This document shows positions 1 through 5,491 of a stretch of 6,561 nt of DNA, piece after piece. The stretch comes from Kiritimatiellia bacterium (GTDB taxonomy: Bacteria > Verrucomicrobiota > Kiritimatiellia > RFP12 > UBA1067), in contig JAFYQC010000329.1 of assembly GCA_017547265.1 (NCBI GenBank), forward strand, positions 1 to 6,561, read 5' to 3'. The position numbers and the translations under genes are program-made. Position 1 is the stretch's first letter; the number at the start of each line of letters is the position of its first letter. Below the pieces are notes generated by a model that worked only from the letters and a program-made list of their open reading frames with translations, was not told the origin of the DNA and searched no databases.

Positions 1-648
1 ATCATAGGTCTTCTCCTGCCCCTGACCAAGAGCAGGGGAAATCCACTCGTTCTGCGCGAGGTTCCTCGTATCTTCATTCTTGAGGTCATTGACGAGCGTG
101 TCGCGAAGATCAGCTGGCGAGCCGTTGGAGGCACGGATGAGCATCAGGATCGCGAACGTGTTACGAACGCCGGCGTTGTCGGCGGTCTCATTGCGCTCCT
201 GAACCTTGTCGAGCAGATTGAGCGCCGTCTTCTTGTACTCCTCGTCGGTGTAGGTCTTGGAAGGATCGGCCGCACGATTGAACATGCCAGACGCAAACTG
301 CTCGTTGATGGCAGTGAGCGATTCCGGAGGAACCGTGGCGAACACTTCAGCGACGAGCGTGGTGAGGTTGCCCTTCTGGGCACCCTTGAGAGCCGCAGTA
401 TTCACTGCGACGAACTTCGACGTCTTCTCTTCGGGGGAGCCAGGCATCTTCGAGATTGCCGCGTTGACATCGGCGAGGAATGACGCCTGGTCTGCCGCGG
501 CCAGCTGCTTCATCACCGAAGTCATGGACGCAGGATCCGAAATTATGTCGCCAATCTTGCCGCGCGCGTCGGCCGACGACATCGTCTTGTCTTGGGCGAA
601 CAGCACGGAGGCCATCGCCATCGTTGCCACCATCAGTAGTTTCTTCAT
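1..648 (-). CDS. Secreted protein of unknown function, C-terminus cut off by window edge
   Basis: The frame is open for 216 codons from an ATG at 648 to the left edge with no stop, so the C-terminus is missing. The start is supported by a GGGGAG ribosome binding site at 656-661, seven bases upstream. The N-terminus is a classic Sec signal peptide: MKK, a hydrophobic run (LLMVATMAMASVLFA), then a likely signal-peptidase cut after Ala18 before QDK. The mature part is hydrophilic, alanine-rich and apparently helical, with no further membrane segment and no catalytic motif I recognise. It contains segments such as ADQASFLADVNAAISKMPGS and PPESLTAINEQFASGMF. It begins 25 bases after the stop of the Wza-like lipoprotein gene, so the two are probably cotranscribed and it may act in the periplasm or at the cell surface. 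I cannot assign a function. Being a gene is well supported; its role is not. Confidence 0.85.
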   Translation of the reverse strand, partial: MKKLLMVATMAMASVLFAQDKTMSSADARGKIGDIISDPASMTSVMKQLAAADQASFLADVNAAISKMPGSPEEKTSKFVAVNTAALKGAQKGNLTTLVAEVFATVPPESLTAINEQFASGMFNRAADPSKTYTDEEYKKTALNLLDKVQERNETADNAGVRNTFAILMLIRASNGSPADLRDTLVNDLKNEDTRNLAQNEWISPALGQGQEKTYD

Positions 649-673
649 TTGTTTACTCCCCTTTTTATGGAAA

Positions 674-1345
674 TCAATACCACGTCTCAGGCACCCAGAC
701 CACGTCTCCGGCGCGGAGGACGATATCCTTTTCGATCCTGCCCTTCTCGCCGATTTCAATTAGGTCTATGATGTAAGTCGACTTCTTGCCGTCCTTGTCG
801 CAGCGGCTCACGCGAATCTTGGACTTGTTCGCAAACGGCCTCAAGCCGCCGGCGGCCTGGAGGACCTTCGTAACCGTAAGATCCATCGTCGATGGCATAT
901 TGACAGGACCTGGCGAAGCAACCTCGCCAAGAACGGTGACTGTTCCCCACGGGCTCACACCTTTGCCGTCGTAAGGAGCGAAAGTCACGGTGATCTGCGG
1001 CTGCTTGTAGTATTCGGAATAGAGCTTTACAAGCTTCTGCTTCAAAGCATCGAGCGTAAGCCCGTCACACGCGACAGGCGACTGCAGGAGAAGCGGAAGT
1101 GTGATGTCGCCGTTCTGGTCGACCTGAACCTGCATAGTGGCAGGCGGGGTAGTGGCGCCAGAGCCGACAACGACGACGAGCGCAATGCCGGGGCGCACGC
1201 GGGGCTCAAAATAAACAGGGCCGACCGCCGACCCCTGCTGGTCGTCGGACGAAAGCATCTTGGCAATGGTCTCGCATCCGCCTGTGCACATAAGCACACA
1301 GACGAAACACGCCAAGACGGCGATTCGTTTGCATAGTTTAACCAT
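674..1345 (-). CDS. Wza-like polysaccharide export lipoprotein (Poly_export plus SLBB)
   Basis: This 223-residue protein resembles outer-membrane polysaccharide export proteins of the Wza/GfcE type, which carry capsule or exopolysaccharide out of the periplasm. The N-terminus (MVKLCKRIAVLACFVCVLMC) is a signal peptide ending in T-G-G-C24, a slightly atypical lipobox because Thr sits at -3. Residues about 50-125 match the Poly_export domain (PGIALVVVVGSG, VDQNGDITLPLL, PQITVTF). Residues about 133-185 match one SLBB fold (VTVLGEVASPGPVNM, VLQAAGGLRPFANKSKIRVSR), and RAGDVVWVPE closes the domain. E. coli Wza is about 380 residues; this protein lacks the second SLBB and the C-terminal amphipathic helix that forms the Wza pore, so it may need a partner. 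The frame stays open upstream to 1429, but the signal peptide fits the ATG at 1345. ATG 1354 is also possible. Neither has a Shine-Dalgarno sequence. Confidence 0.88.
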   Translation of the reverse strand: MVKLCKRIAVLACFVCVLMCTGGCETIAKMLSSDDQQGSAVGPVYFEPRVRPGIALVVVVGSGATTPPATMQVQVDQNGDITLPLLLQSPVACDGLTLDALKQKLVKLYSEYYKQPQITVTFAPYDGKGVSPWGTVTVLGEVASPGPVNMPSTMDLTVTKVLQAAGGLRPFANKSKIRVSRCDKDGKKSTYIIDLIEIGEKGRIEKDIVLRAGDVVWVPETWY

Positions 1346-1354
1346 GTGTCGCAT

Positions 1355-1384
1355 ATTATACCGCAAACTTGCCTTCCGTGTCAA
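1355..1384 (-). promoter_or_regulatory. Full-consensus sigma-70 promoter inside the 3' end of tsaE
   Basis: On the minus strand TTGACA (1384-1379) is followed after 18 bases by TATAAT (1360-1355). Both hexamers match the housekeeping consensus exactly. The predicted transcript start is near 1348, only about three bases before the ATG at 1345 of the export lipoprotein gene, so the mRNA would be essentially leaderless. The tsaE stop codon TAA lies inside the -10 box, and the -35 box encodes part of the Ile-Asp-Thr of the TsaE tail. GTTTGCG (1368-1362) sits just upstream of the -10. Confidence 0.75.
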
Positions 1385-1793
1385 TGGTGACTCTACGCCT
1401 TTCTTCCCCCAAATGGTGGAAGCCGACATGCCTGGCTGACTGGGGAATCAGCGATCCGGCGCGCTCCGACCATTCTATAGCGAAAATAGCCCCCCTTGCG
1501 AGGTAGTCCTCCCAGCCAATCGCCTCCACGTCCTCCTCGCCATGAAGTCGGTAAAGATCCATGTGGACAAGCAAGACATCGGGCGACTGGTGTTCCTGAA
1601 CGATGCAAAAAGTCGGCGAGGTCACTCGCCCAGGCACCCCCAGTGCGGCGGCAAGCCCTTGCGTGAAAGTCGTCTTGCCGGCGCCAAGGTCGCCTTCAAG
1701 GCATACGATGTCGCCCGGCTTAAGTTCCTTGGCGAGCTCTTTCGCGAGCGCCCACGTCTCCTCGACACTCGAAACCTCGAAAACGCCCTTCAC
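1356..1793 (-). CDS. tsaE: tRNA threonylcarbamoyladenosine biosynthesis ATPase TsaE
   Basis: TsaE (YjeE) is the cytoplasmic ATPase that, with TsaB and TsaD, installs the threonylcarbamoyl group of t6A37 on tRNAs reading ANN codons. The 145-residue length is typical of the family. Visible motifs are the Walker A loop GDLGAGKTT (34-42, Lys40 and Thr41), VTSPTF (57-62), the acidic MDLYRL strand (78-83, Asp79), GWEDYL (93-98) and IEWSE (106-110). The start is GTG at 1793-1791, preceded by GGGAGGG (1803-1809) at a nine-base spacing. It overlaps the TGA of the dehydrogenase gene by four bases (GTGA), which indicates translational coupling. No tsaB, tsaD or tsaC is visible here. The last codons carry the promoter of the next gene. 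The assignment is secure from the motifs and length. Confidence 0.95.
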   Translation of the reverse strand: MKGVFEVSSVEETWALAKELAKELKPGDIVCLEGDLGAGKTTFTQGLAAALGVPGRVTSPTFCIVQEHQSPDVLLVHMDLYRLHGEEDVEAIGWEDYLARGAIFAIEWSERAGSLIPQSARHVGFHHLGEERRRVTIDTEGKFAV

Positions 1794-2788
1794 TTGAGAA
1801 CGCCCTCCCTAGCGAGCTCGCGGAAGCACTCTTTCATGTACCGCGACGAAAAGGCGCAGGCGTGCGGCATGCGAACGAGGTTCCACGGCACGCTTTTCGC
1901 CGCAGCAAGTCCCTTTCCGTGCGGGCCGATTTCTGGGTTGAGGGCCGTCGGCTCGTGCTTGAATACGTCGAGATAGGCGCCGGCAAGCCGTCCTTCCTTG
2001 ATTGCCGCGAGGAGGGCCTCCTCGTCCACTGCGTTTCCGCGGCCGACGTTGACGACCACGCACTTCTTCGGCAAGCGGCGAATAAGCCGAGCATCAAGGA
2101 AATCGTCCGTTTTCGTATCCGATGGCAACGCAAGTATGAACCAGTCGGCGCGGCGAAGCAGTGGAGTGGGTATTTTTAACGCAGAGGCGCAGAGACGCAG
2201 AGTGGCAGAGGGCTTCTGGCGGATGTCAGTTGTTGAACGTCCCTCATGGAAGTTTTTCAAGGTGAAAATCCCGTGCCGAGTGATTCCGATGCACTCGACG
2301 CCAAATGGCTCGAGACGCTCGGCAATTGCGCGGCCGATGCGCCCAAAGCCCGCGATCACGGCCGTCGTGCCCTCAAGGTCGCCACAATGTTCAGCGAGTT
2401 CCTCGCGCGGCCACATCGGCCCCTTCCAGAAGAACCCGCGCGTCCACGCGAGAAGGAATCCGAGGACCGTCTCAGATATGATCGGGCCGTGGAACGAACC
2501 GAAATGGACCTTGACGCTCTTTGGCGCGTCGCGCCATGCGACGAGTTCGCGGCCAGCAGCCGGCGTCGCAAGGACCTTGAGTTTCGGCGCGCGCGCAAAC
2601 CACTCCTTCTTGAAGTGCCATACAACCGCATGTGTCGTGGACGGGAGAGCCTTAAGGAACGCGCGTTCGCTTTTGACGCGCACGACGCGGCTCCCCTTCG
2701 GAACGAGAGACCTGAAAAGCTTCAGGTCCCCGTCGTTCGCCCGAAAACACCTCTCGGGCCACTCAAGCCAAACCAAATATCTATTCAT
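1790..2788 (-). CDS. D-isomer-specific 2-hydroxyacid dehydrogenase family protein with an inserted loop
   Basis: This is a 332-residue NAD(P)-dependent oxidoreductase of the D-2-hydroxyacid dehydrogenase superfamily (glycerate, phosphoglycerate, lactate and glyoxylate reductases). Such enzymes interconvert 2-oxoacids and D-2-hydroxyacids in the cytoplasm. The Rossmann motif is AGFGRIG (146-152). The catalytic residues are present: Arg250 in VNVGRG, Glu279 in HEP and His309 in MPHACA. FILALPSDTKT (217-227) and VDEEALLAAIKEGRLAGAYLDVF are also typical of the family. Between ITR171 and LLRRADWF (from 210) there are about 20 more residues than usual, and the extra part includes a peptide encoded by an octamer repeat (LRLCASALK). 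The ATG at 2788 follows an in-frame TAG directly, so no longer start exists, and its ribosome binding site is weak. The substrate cannot be told from sequence. It is coupled to tsaE by a four-base overlap. Confidence 0.88.
   Translation of the reverse strand: MNRYLVWLEWPERCFRANDGDLKLFRSLVPKGSRVVRVKSERAFLKALPSTTHAVVWHFKKEWFARAPKLKVLATPAAGRELVAWRDAPKSVKVHFGSFHGPIISETVLGFLLAWTRGFFWKGPMWPREELAEHCGDLEGTTAVIAGFGRIGRAIAERLEPFGVECIGITRHGIFTLKNFHEGRSTTDIRQKPSATLRLCASALKIPTPLLRRADWFILALPSDTKTDDFLDARLIRRLPKKCVVVNVGRGNAVDEEALLAAIKEGRLAGAYLDVFKHEPTALNPEIGPHGKGLAAAKSVPWNLVRMPHACAFSSRYMKECFRELAREGVLK
2168..2272. repeat. Candidate small inserted element carrying the octamer repeat
   Basis: The octamer array and its right flank are bounded by roughly inverted ends: GGGTATTTTTAAC on the left (2168-2180) and the reverse complement GGGATTTTCACC on the right (2272-2261). 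The right end also has a small perfect hairpin, TTTTCA-AGG-TGAAAA (2254-2268). The span is 105 bp (35 codons), so it would preserve the frame. I see no target-site duplication. The surplus protein length over relatives is nearer 20 residues than 35, so the true borders may be narrower. The element is inferred; its borders are uncertain. Confidence 0.35.
2179..2210. repeat. Four tandem imperfect 8-bp units (NNGCAGAG) inside the dehydrogenase gene
   Basis: On the plus strand ACGCAGAG (2179-2186), GCGCAGAG (2187-2194), ACGCAGAG (2195-2202) and TGGCAGAG (2203-2210) follow a TTTTTAAC lead. On the coding strand this reads CTCTGCGY units and encodes SATLRLCASALK of the dehydrogenase without a stop. 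It resembles 'CGCAGAG'-type short repeats that I recall from several bacterial phyla, usually in intergenic DNA. The unit length is not a multiple of three, so gain or loss of a single unit would shift the reading frame. Confidence 0.8.
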
Positions 2789-2792
2789 CTAT

Positions 2793-2855
2793 CCACTAGC
2801 CACTAGCCACCAATCACTAGCCACTAGTCACTAGTCACTAACCACTAGTCACTAC
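2793..2855. repeat. Nine tandem 7-bp units (YCACTAG) between the ligase and dehydrogenase genes
   Basis: Nine consecutive heptamers follow the consensus YCACTAG on the plus strand: CCACTAG, CCACTAG, CCACCAA, TCACTAG, CCACTAG, TCACTAG, TCACTAA, CCACTAG, TCACTAC. The array fills almost the whole 63-base gap between the ligase stop and the dehydrogenase ATG, and its last unit supplies the ligase TAG stop. CTAG is self-complementary and seven is not a multiple of three, so the array puts TAG stops in all three frames on both strands. GGTGG segments on the minus strand could serve as a poor ribosome binding site for the dehydrogenase. Confidence 0.9.
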
Positions 2856-4513
2856 TCATCCAGCTTGCCCTTGTAGGCGACGCGGCGAACCTTGCCAATT
2901 GACGTGCGCTCAAGGGGCTCTTTCCAGACAACAACCTTGCGGACACGCTTGTAGTCAGCAAGCTCTGCGCTACGCTCCTGCGCATGCTTGACCGCGGCCT
3001 TCTCGACCTCGGCCCAGTCGGGGAGCGCGCCACCGTTCTGTTCCTTGAACCACTCCTCGTTAGGATAGACGATCGCGCCGACCTTCTCGCCGGGGTCGCC
3101 GCCCATCGTATAGCCGACGACGACAACGTCCTGGATCGCGGGATCCTTGCCGATGATGTTCTCGACTTCCTCGGGGTAGATGTTCTTGCCCTCGCGGTTG
3201 ACGATAAGCGCCTTCTTCCTGCCACGGATCGTGATGAGCCCGTCCTCGTCTATGGACGCGAGGTCGCCCGTCGCGAACCACTCGCCGTCGAACGCCTCCT
3301 TCGTCGCCTTTTCGTTGTGGAAGTAGCCCTTCATTACGATCGGGCCCTTAACCTGCAGCTCTCCGACACCCGCCTCGTTCCTGTCGGCGAGACGGACCTC
3401 GACTCCATCACACGGCTTGCCTATCGTGCCGACCTTGCAGCAGTCGGCGCTAGTGACGGAGACGACGGGCGAACACTCGGTGAGGCCGTAGCCCTCGACG
3501 AAGTTGACATGGAGTTTCCTGAAGCACTCGAGAACATGCTTGGGGCACGGCGCGCCGCCGGTGATCATGTAGCGGAGCCTGCCGCCGAGCTTCTGGAGGA
3601 CCATGTGCATGACGGGGCCCCTGATGTGCATGGCAAGGAGCGCACGCGCAATCTTCGAAGAATCAAGGCCTTCCTGTATCTTGTCGTAGAGCTTCTCGCA
3701 AAGGAGCGGCACTGCGCAAAGGACGGAGGGTTTGAGCAGCTTCATGTCGCGCGCGACCGTCCTGAGCGACTCGACAAACTGCATCTCGCACCCGACGAAG
3801 AGCGGCCCGAGGAAGTTCGCCGTGAAGCTAAACGCGTGGAAAAGCGGGAGCACGGTAAAGAAGCTGTCGTTCTCGCCGACATCAGCATGGAAGGTCTTGA
3901 ATGCACCATCGATGTCGCTTATGAAATTCCTGTGCGTGAGCATCGCACCCTTTGGCTTGCCTGTCGTGCCGGAAGTGTAGATGATCGAGGCGACATCCTC
4001 CTCGCGGGCCACATGCGCGTCATACCACGCGCCACCACCAGAGATGCGGAGCTTGTCGAACCCGACGACCTTGACCTTGCCGATATTCTGCCCCTCGTTG
4101 ATGACACCGTCTACGCAGACAATGCCCCTGAGCTTCGGCAGCTTCGGCGCGAGGCCCATCATCATCTTAAGATGGTGGACGTCGGTCGTCACTACGACGG
4201 CCTCTGAATCTGCGAGAATGTACTCGACCTCGGCGTCGTGGAGCTTGGGGTCAAGCGGCACAACCGAGACACCCGCGCCGGACTGGGCGAGATATGCCTC
4301 TAGCCAGGTGGGGGAATTCCCGAGGATGATCGCCACGTTCTCTTCGCGCGGCTTCAGGTCGAAGCGCGTTCCGTAGCCCTCGGCGACGTCGCGCACGCGA
4401 GCGAGGTACTCCCGCCATGTGCGACGCATCCACGTCTTGTTTTCGCACCAGACGAGCGCGTTACGGCCAGGCCGCTCCGCGACGTTCTTTTCAAGCAATC
4501 CGCGAATTGTCAT
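2852..4513 (-). CDS. AMP-forming acyl-CoA / acyl-ACP ligase (ANL superfamily)
   Basis: This 553-residue adenylate-forming enzyme activates a carboxylic acid, probably a fatty acid, to an acyl-AMP and transfers it to CoA or a carrier-protein thiol. Motifs run in order: YTSGTTGKPKG (179-189, P-loop), PLFHAFSF (223-230), ITGGAPCP, GYGLTECSPVVS (341-352, adenine and acyl binding), FATGD (413-417, Asp417 for the ribose) and IRGRKKALIVNREGKNIYP (hinge). TSIGKVRR near the end contains the catalytic Lys541. Length and order match long-chain acyl-CoA synthetases (FadD-like); an acyl-ACP synthetase role is equally possible. The frame extends four codons to a TTG at 4525, but GGAG (4520-4523) sits six bases before the ATG at 4513, which decides the start. 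It has its own promoter upstream, and the FabG-type gene precedes it, which suggests related acyl-chain work. The TAG stop lies in the heptamer repeat. Confidence 0.93.
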   Translation of the reverse strand: MTIRGLLEKNVAERPGRNALVWCENKTWMRRTWREYLARVRDVAEGYGTRFDLKPREENVAIILGNSPTWLEAYLAQSGAGVSVVPLDPKLHDAEVEYILADSEAVVVTTDVHHLKMMMGLAPKLPKLRGIVCVDGVINEGQNIGKVKVVGFDKLRISGGGAWYDAHVAREEDVASIIYTSGTTGKPKGAMLTHRNFISDIDGAFKTFHADVGENDSFFTVLPLFHAFSFTANFLGPLFVGCEMQFVESLRTVARDMKLLKPSVLCAVPLLCEKLYDKIQEGLDSSKIARALLAMHIRGPVMHMVLQKLGGRLRYMITGGAPCPKHVLECFRKLHVNFVEGYGLTECSPVVSVTSADCCKVGTIGKPCDGVEVRLADRNEAGVGELQVKGPIVMKGYFHNEKATKEAFDGEWFATGDLASIDEDGLITIRGRKKALIVNREGKNIYPEEVENIIGKDPAIQDVVVVGYTMGGDPGEKVGAIVYPNEEWFKEQNGGALPDWAEVEKAAVKHAQERSAELADYKRVRKVVVWKEPLERTSIGKVRRVAYKGKLDE

Positions 4514-4519
4514 GACTTG

Positions 4520-4523
4520 CTCC
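4520..4523 (-). promoter_or_regulatory. Ribosome binding site that fixes the ligase start at 4513
   Basis: On the minus strand the sequence reads TTGGAGCAAGTCATG. GGAG is six bases before the ATG at 4513. The upstream in-frame TTG at 4525 overlaps this site and has no comparable site of its own, so it is unlikely to be the start. Confidence 0.75.
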
Positions 4524-4531
4524 AAGATGAT

Positions 4532-4566
4532 GTTTGCGTGACATTATACCATAATTTGTCGCAAAC
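4532..4566. promoter_or_regulatory. Inverted repeat flanking the ligase -10 box (possible operator)
   Basis: GTTTGCG (plus strand, 4532-4538) is mirrored by CGCAAAC (4560-4566), and the match extends imperfectly inward (TGACA against ACA). The arms surround the -10 box and the expected transcript start, where a repressor could sit. The 11-base block TTTGCGTGACA (4533-4543) recurs in opposite orientation upstream of fabG. A functional operator is inference. Confidence 0.35.
4543..4551 (-). promoter_or_regulatory. Extended -10 promoter of the acyl ligase gene
   Basis: The minus strand reads TGGTATAAT (4551-4543), a perfect TATAAT with an extended TGn element. No good -35 hexamer lies 16-18 bases upstream, which is common for extended -10 promoters. 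The predicted start is near 4536, giving a leader of about 23 bases that contains the GGAG ribosome binding site. The 12-mer TTATGGTATAAT is identical in the fabG promoter. Confidence 0.65.
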
Positions 4567-4586
4567 GGGCAGTGTGTCGCTTAACA

Positions 4587-4620
4587 ACGACGCCTCACGT
4601 GCAGAAACCGTAGGCGACGT
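4587..4620 (-). terminator. Weak hairpin after fabG, possible terminator or attenuating stem
   Basis: Downstream of the fabG stop, ACGTCGCCT (minus strand, 4620-4612) can pair with AGGCGTCGT (4595-4587) with one mismatch around a 16-base loop. No U-tract follows, so this is not a standard rho-independent terminator. It may only be a weak stem in the 116-base gap that also holds the ligase promoter. Confidence 0.25.
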
Positions 4621-4629
4621 CCCTTCGCA

Positions 4630-5352
4630 TCAGCACATGCCTCCGTTTACCTGTATTACCTGCCGCGTGATGTAAGAGGCCCCGTCCGACATCAGGAAAA
4701 GAACTGCGGCGGCGATTTCGTCTGGCTTGCCGAGGCGCTGCATCGGGACGGCCTTTATGGCCTCGTCCGCAGATATGCCTTCCGTCATATCAGTCTCAAC
4801 CATGCCGGGCGCCACGCAGTTGACCGTGATGTTGCGCCGCGCAAGTTCGACGGCCAGCGACTTGGCGGCGCCAATCACGCCGGCCTTGGCCGCGGCATAG
4901 TTCGTCTGCCCGCGGTTTCCGGAGACGCCAGACATGGACGACAGCACGACTATGCGCCCTCCCGTCCTGGCCTGGACCATCGGAAAGACAAGCGGCTTCA
5001 AGACATTGTAGAACCCGTCAAGGTCCGTCCGCAGGACGCGGTCCCATTGTTCGTCCTCAAGCGCAGGGAACGCATTGTCGTCCACAATGCCGGCGTTTAG
5101 GACAACACCGTACGGAGCGCCGTTTGTCGCGACCCACGCGTCGAGCGCGGCCTTCGACTCGTCCCTGTTCGATATGTCGAAGCGCAATATCTCGCCCGTG
5201 CAGCCGAGCGCCTTCACGGCATTCGCAACTTCCTCGGCGGCGTCAATTCTGCTGACGCAATGCAGAACAGGATCGTACCCAGCGCGCGCAAGACCCAGCG
5301 CCGTCGCCCGCCCGATGCCGCGGCTGGAACCGGTTACTATGACCTTCTTCAT
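4630..5352 (-). CDS. fabG: 3-oxoacyl-ACP reductase, FabG family (FabG2-like SDR)
   Basis: This 240-residue classical short-chain dehydrogenase reduces 3-oxoacyl-ACP to the 3-hydroxyacyl form with NADPH. The cofactor loop is TGSSRGIG (7-14), followed by NAG (86-88), catalytic Ser139 in LSSMSG, Tyr152 and Lys156 in NYAAAKAG, and NCVAPGMVETDM (178-189). The end, SYITRQVIQVNGGM, is typical of FabG. The stretches APYGVVLNAGI, LDGFYNVLKP and GNRGQTNYAAAKAG recall the FabG2/ApeQ branch of aryl-polyene clusters more than housekeeping FabG. Asp110 occupies the place of the usual Asn of the SDR tetrad (RTDLDG instead of TNL). The ATG at 5352 has GGAGG (5360-5364) seven bases upstream. The gene has its own promoter and precedes the acyl ligase. 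The exact substrate is unknown, and a general SDR role cannot be excluded. Confidence 0.88.
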   Translation of the reverse strand: MKKVIVTGSSRGIGRATALGLARAGYDPVLHCVSRIDAAEEVANAVKALGCTGEILRFDISNRDESKAALDAWVATNGAPYGVVLNAGIVDDNAFPALEDEQWDRVLRTDLDGFYNVLKPLVFPMVQARTGGRIVVLSSMSGVSGNRGQTNYAAAKAGVIGAAKSLAVELARRNITVNCVAPGMVETDMTEGISADEAIKAVPMQRLGKPDEIAAAVLFLMSDGASYITRQVIQVNGGMC

Positions 5353-5365
5353 GTAGATTCCTCCA

Positions 5366-5376
5366 GCGTGTCACGC
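5366..5376. repeat. Small palindrome in the fabG leader
   Basis: GCGTG-T-CACGC is a perfect five-base inverted repeat with a one-base centre, placed between the -10 box and the ribosome binding site of fabG. Its left part belongs to the 11-base block TTTGCGTGACA (minus strand, 5379-5369), which is also found at the ligase promoter. It could be a half-operator or chance. Confidence 0.35.
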
Positions 5377-5389
5377 AAAATCCATAGTT

Positions 5390-5398
5390 ATTATACCA
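5390..5398 (-). promoter_or_regulatory. Extended -10 promoter of fabG
   Basis: The minus strand reads TGGTATAAT (5398-5390), a perfect -10 with the extended TGn element, preceded by a T-rich run. No good -35 is visible. The expected transcript start is near 5383, leaving a leader of about 30 bases with the GGAGG site. The upstream gene ends in a strong terminator, so fabG needs its own promoter, which supports this call. Confidence 0.7.
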
Positions 5399-5437
5399 TA
5401 AAAAAGAGCGATGAACGCAGCTTGGCATTTTGCAAAC

Positions 5438-5475
5438 AAAAAGGGAGCGCGGACAATCGTTCCGCGCCCCCTTTT
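5438..5475 (-). terminator. Rho-independent terminator of the GGGtGRT gene
   Basis: On the minus strand AAAAGGGGGCGCGGA (5475-5461) pairs with TCCGCGCTCCCTTTT (5453-5439). That is a 15-bp stem with a single G-U pair and a seven-base loop, and it ends in a T5 tract (5442-5438) followed by GTTTGC. It starts 16 bases after the TAA stop of the GGGtGRT gene. On the plus strand the pair becomes A-C and the tail is poorer, so it mainly serves the minus strand. Confidence 0.92.
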
Positions 5476-5491
5476 CCTGCTTTTGGGAAGA

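Noticed and set aside
257..763. Plus-strand open frame (168 codons) opposite the secreted protein
   Set aside because: The minus strand has a signal peptide and a well-placed ribosome binding site in a 216-codon frame. The plus-strand frame crosses a gene boundary and has no recognisable domain.
1429..1429. Start of the export lipoprotein at 1429
   Set aside because: It would bury the signal peptide behind 28 polar residues and overlap tsaE by 74 bases. The signal sequence starts at 1345.
1998..2834. Plus-strand open frame (278 codons) opposite the dehydrogenase, including a NAEAQRRR peptide
   Set aside because: The peptide is the plus-strand reading of the octamer repeat and the rest is antisense to a dehydrogenase with intact catalytic residues. 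It ends in the heptamer repeat.
2793..2855. CRISPR array
   Set aside because: The units are seven bases long with no spacers, so this is a simple tandem repeat.
2984..4207. Long plus-strand open frame (407 codons) opposite the acyl ligase
   Set aside because: It is antisense to a gene with all ANL motifs. It is rich in Asp, Glu, Arg and Leu as expected from the mirror of a GC-rich gene, and no domain is recognisable.
4525..4525. TTG at 4525 as the ligase start
   Set aside because: The GGAG site overlaps it and is ideally placed for the ATG at 4513.
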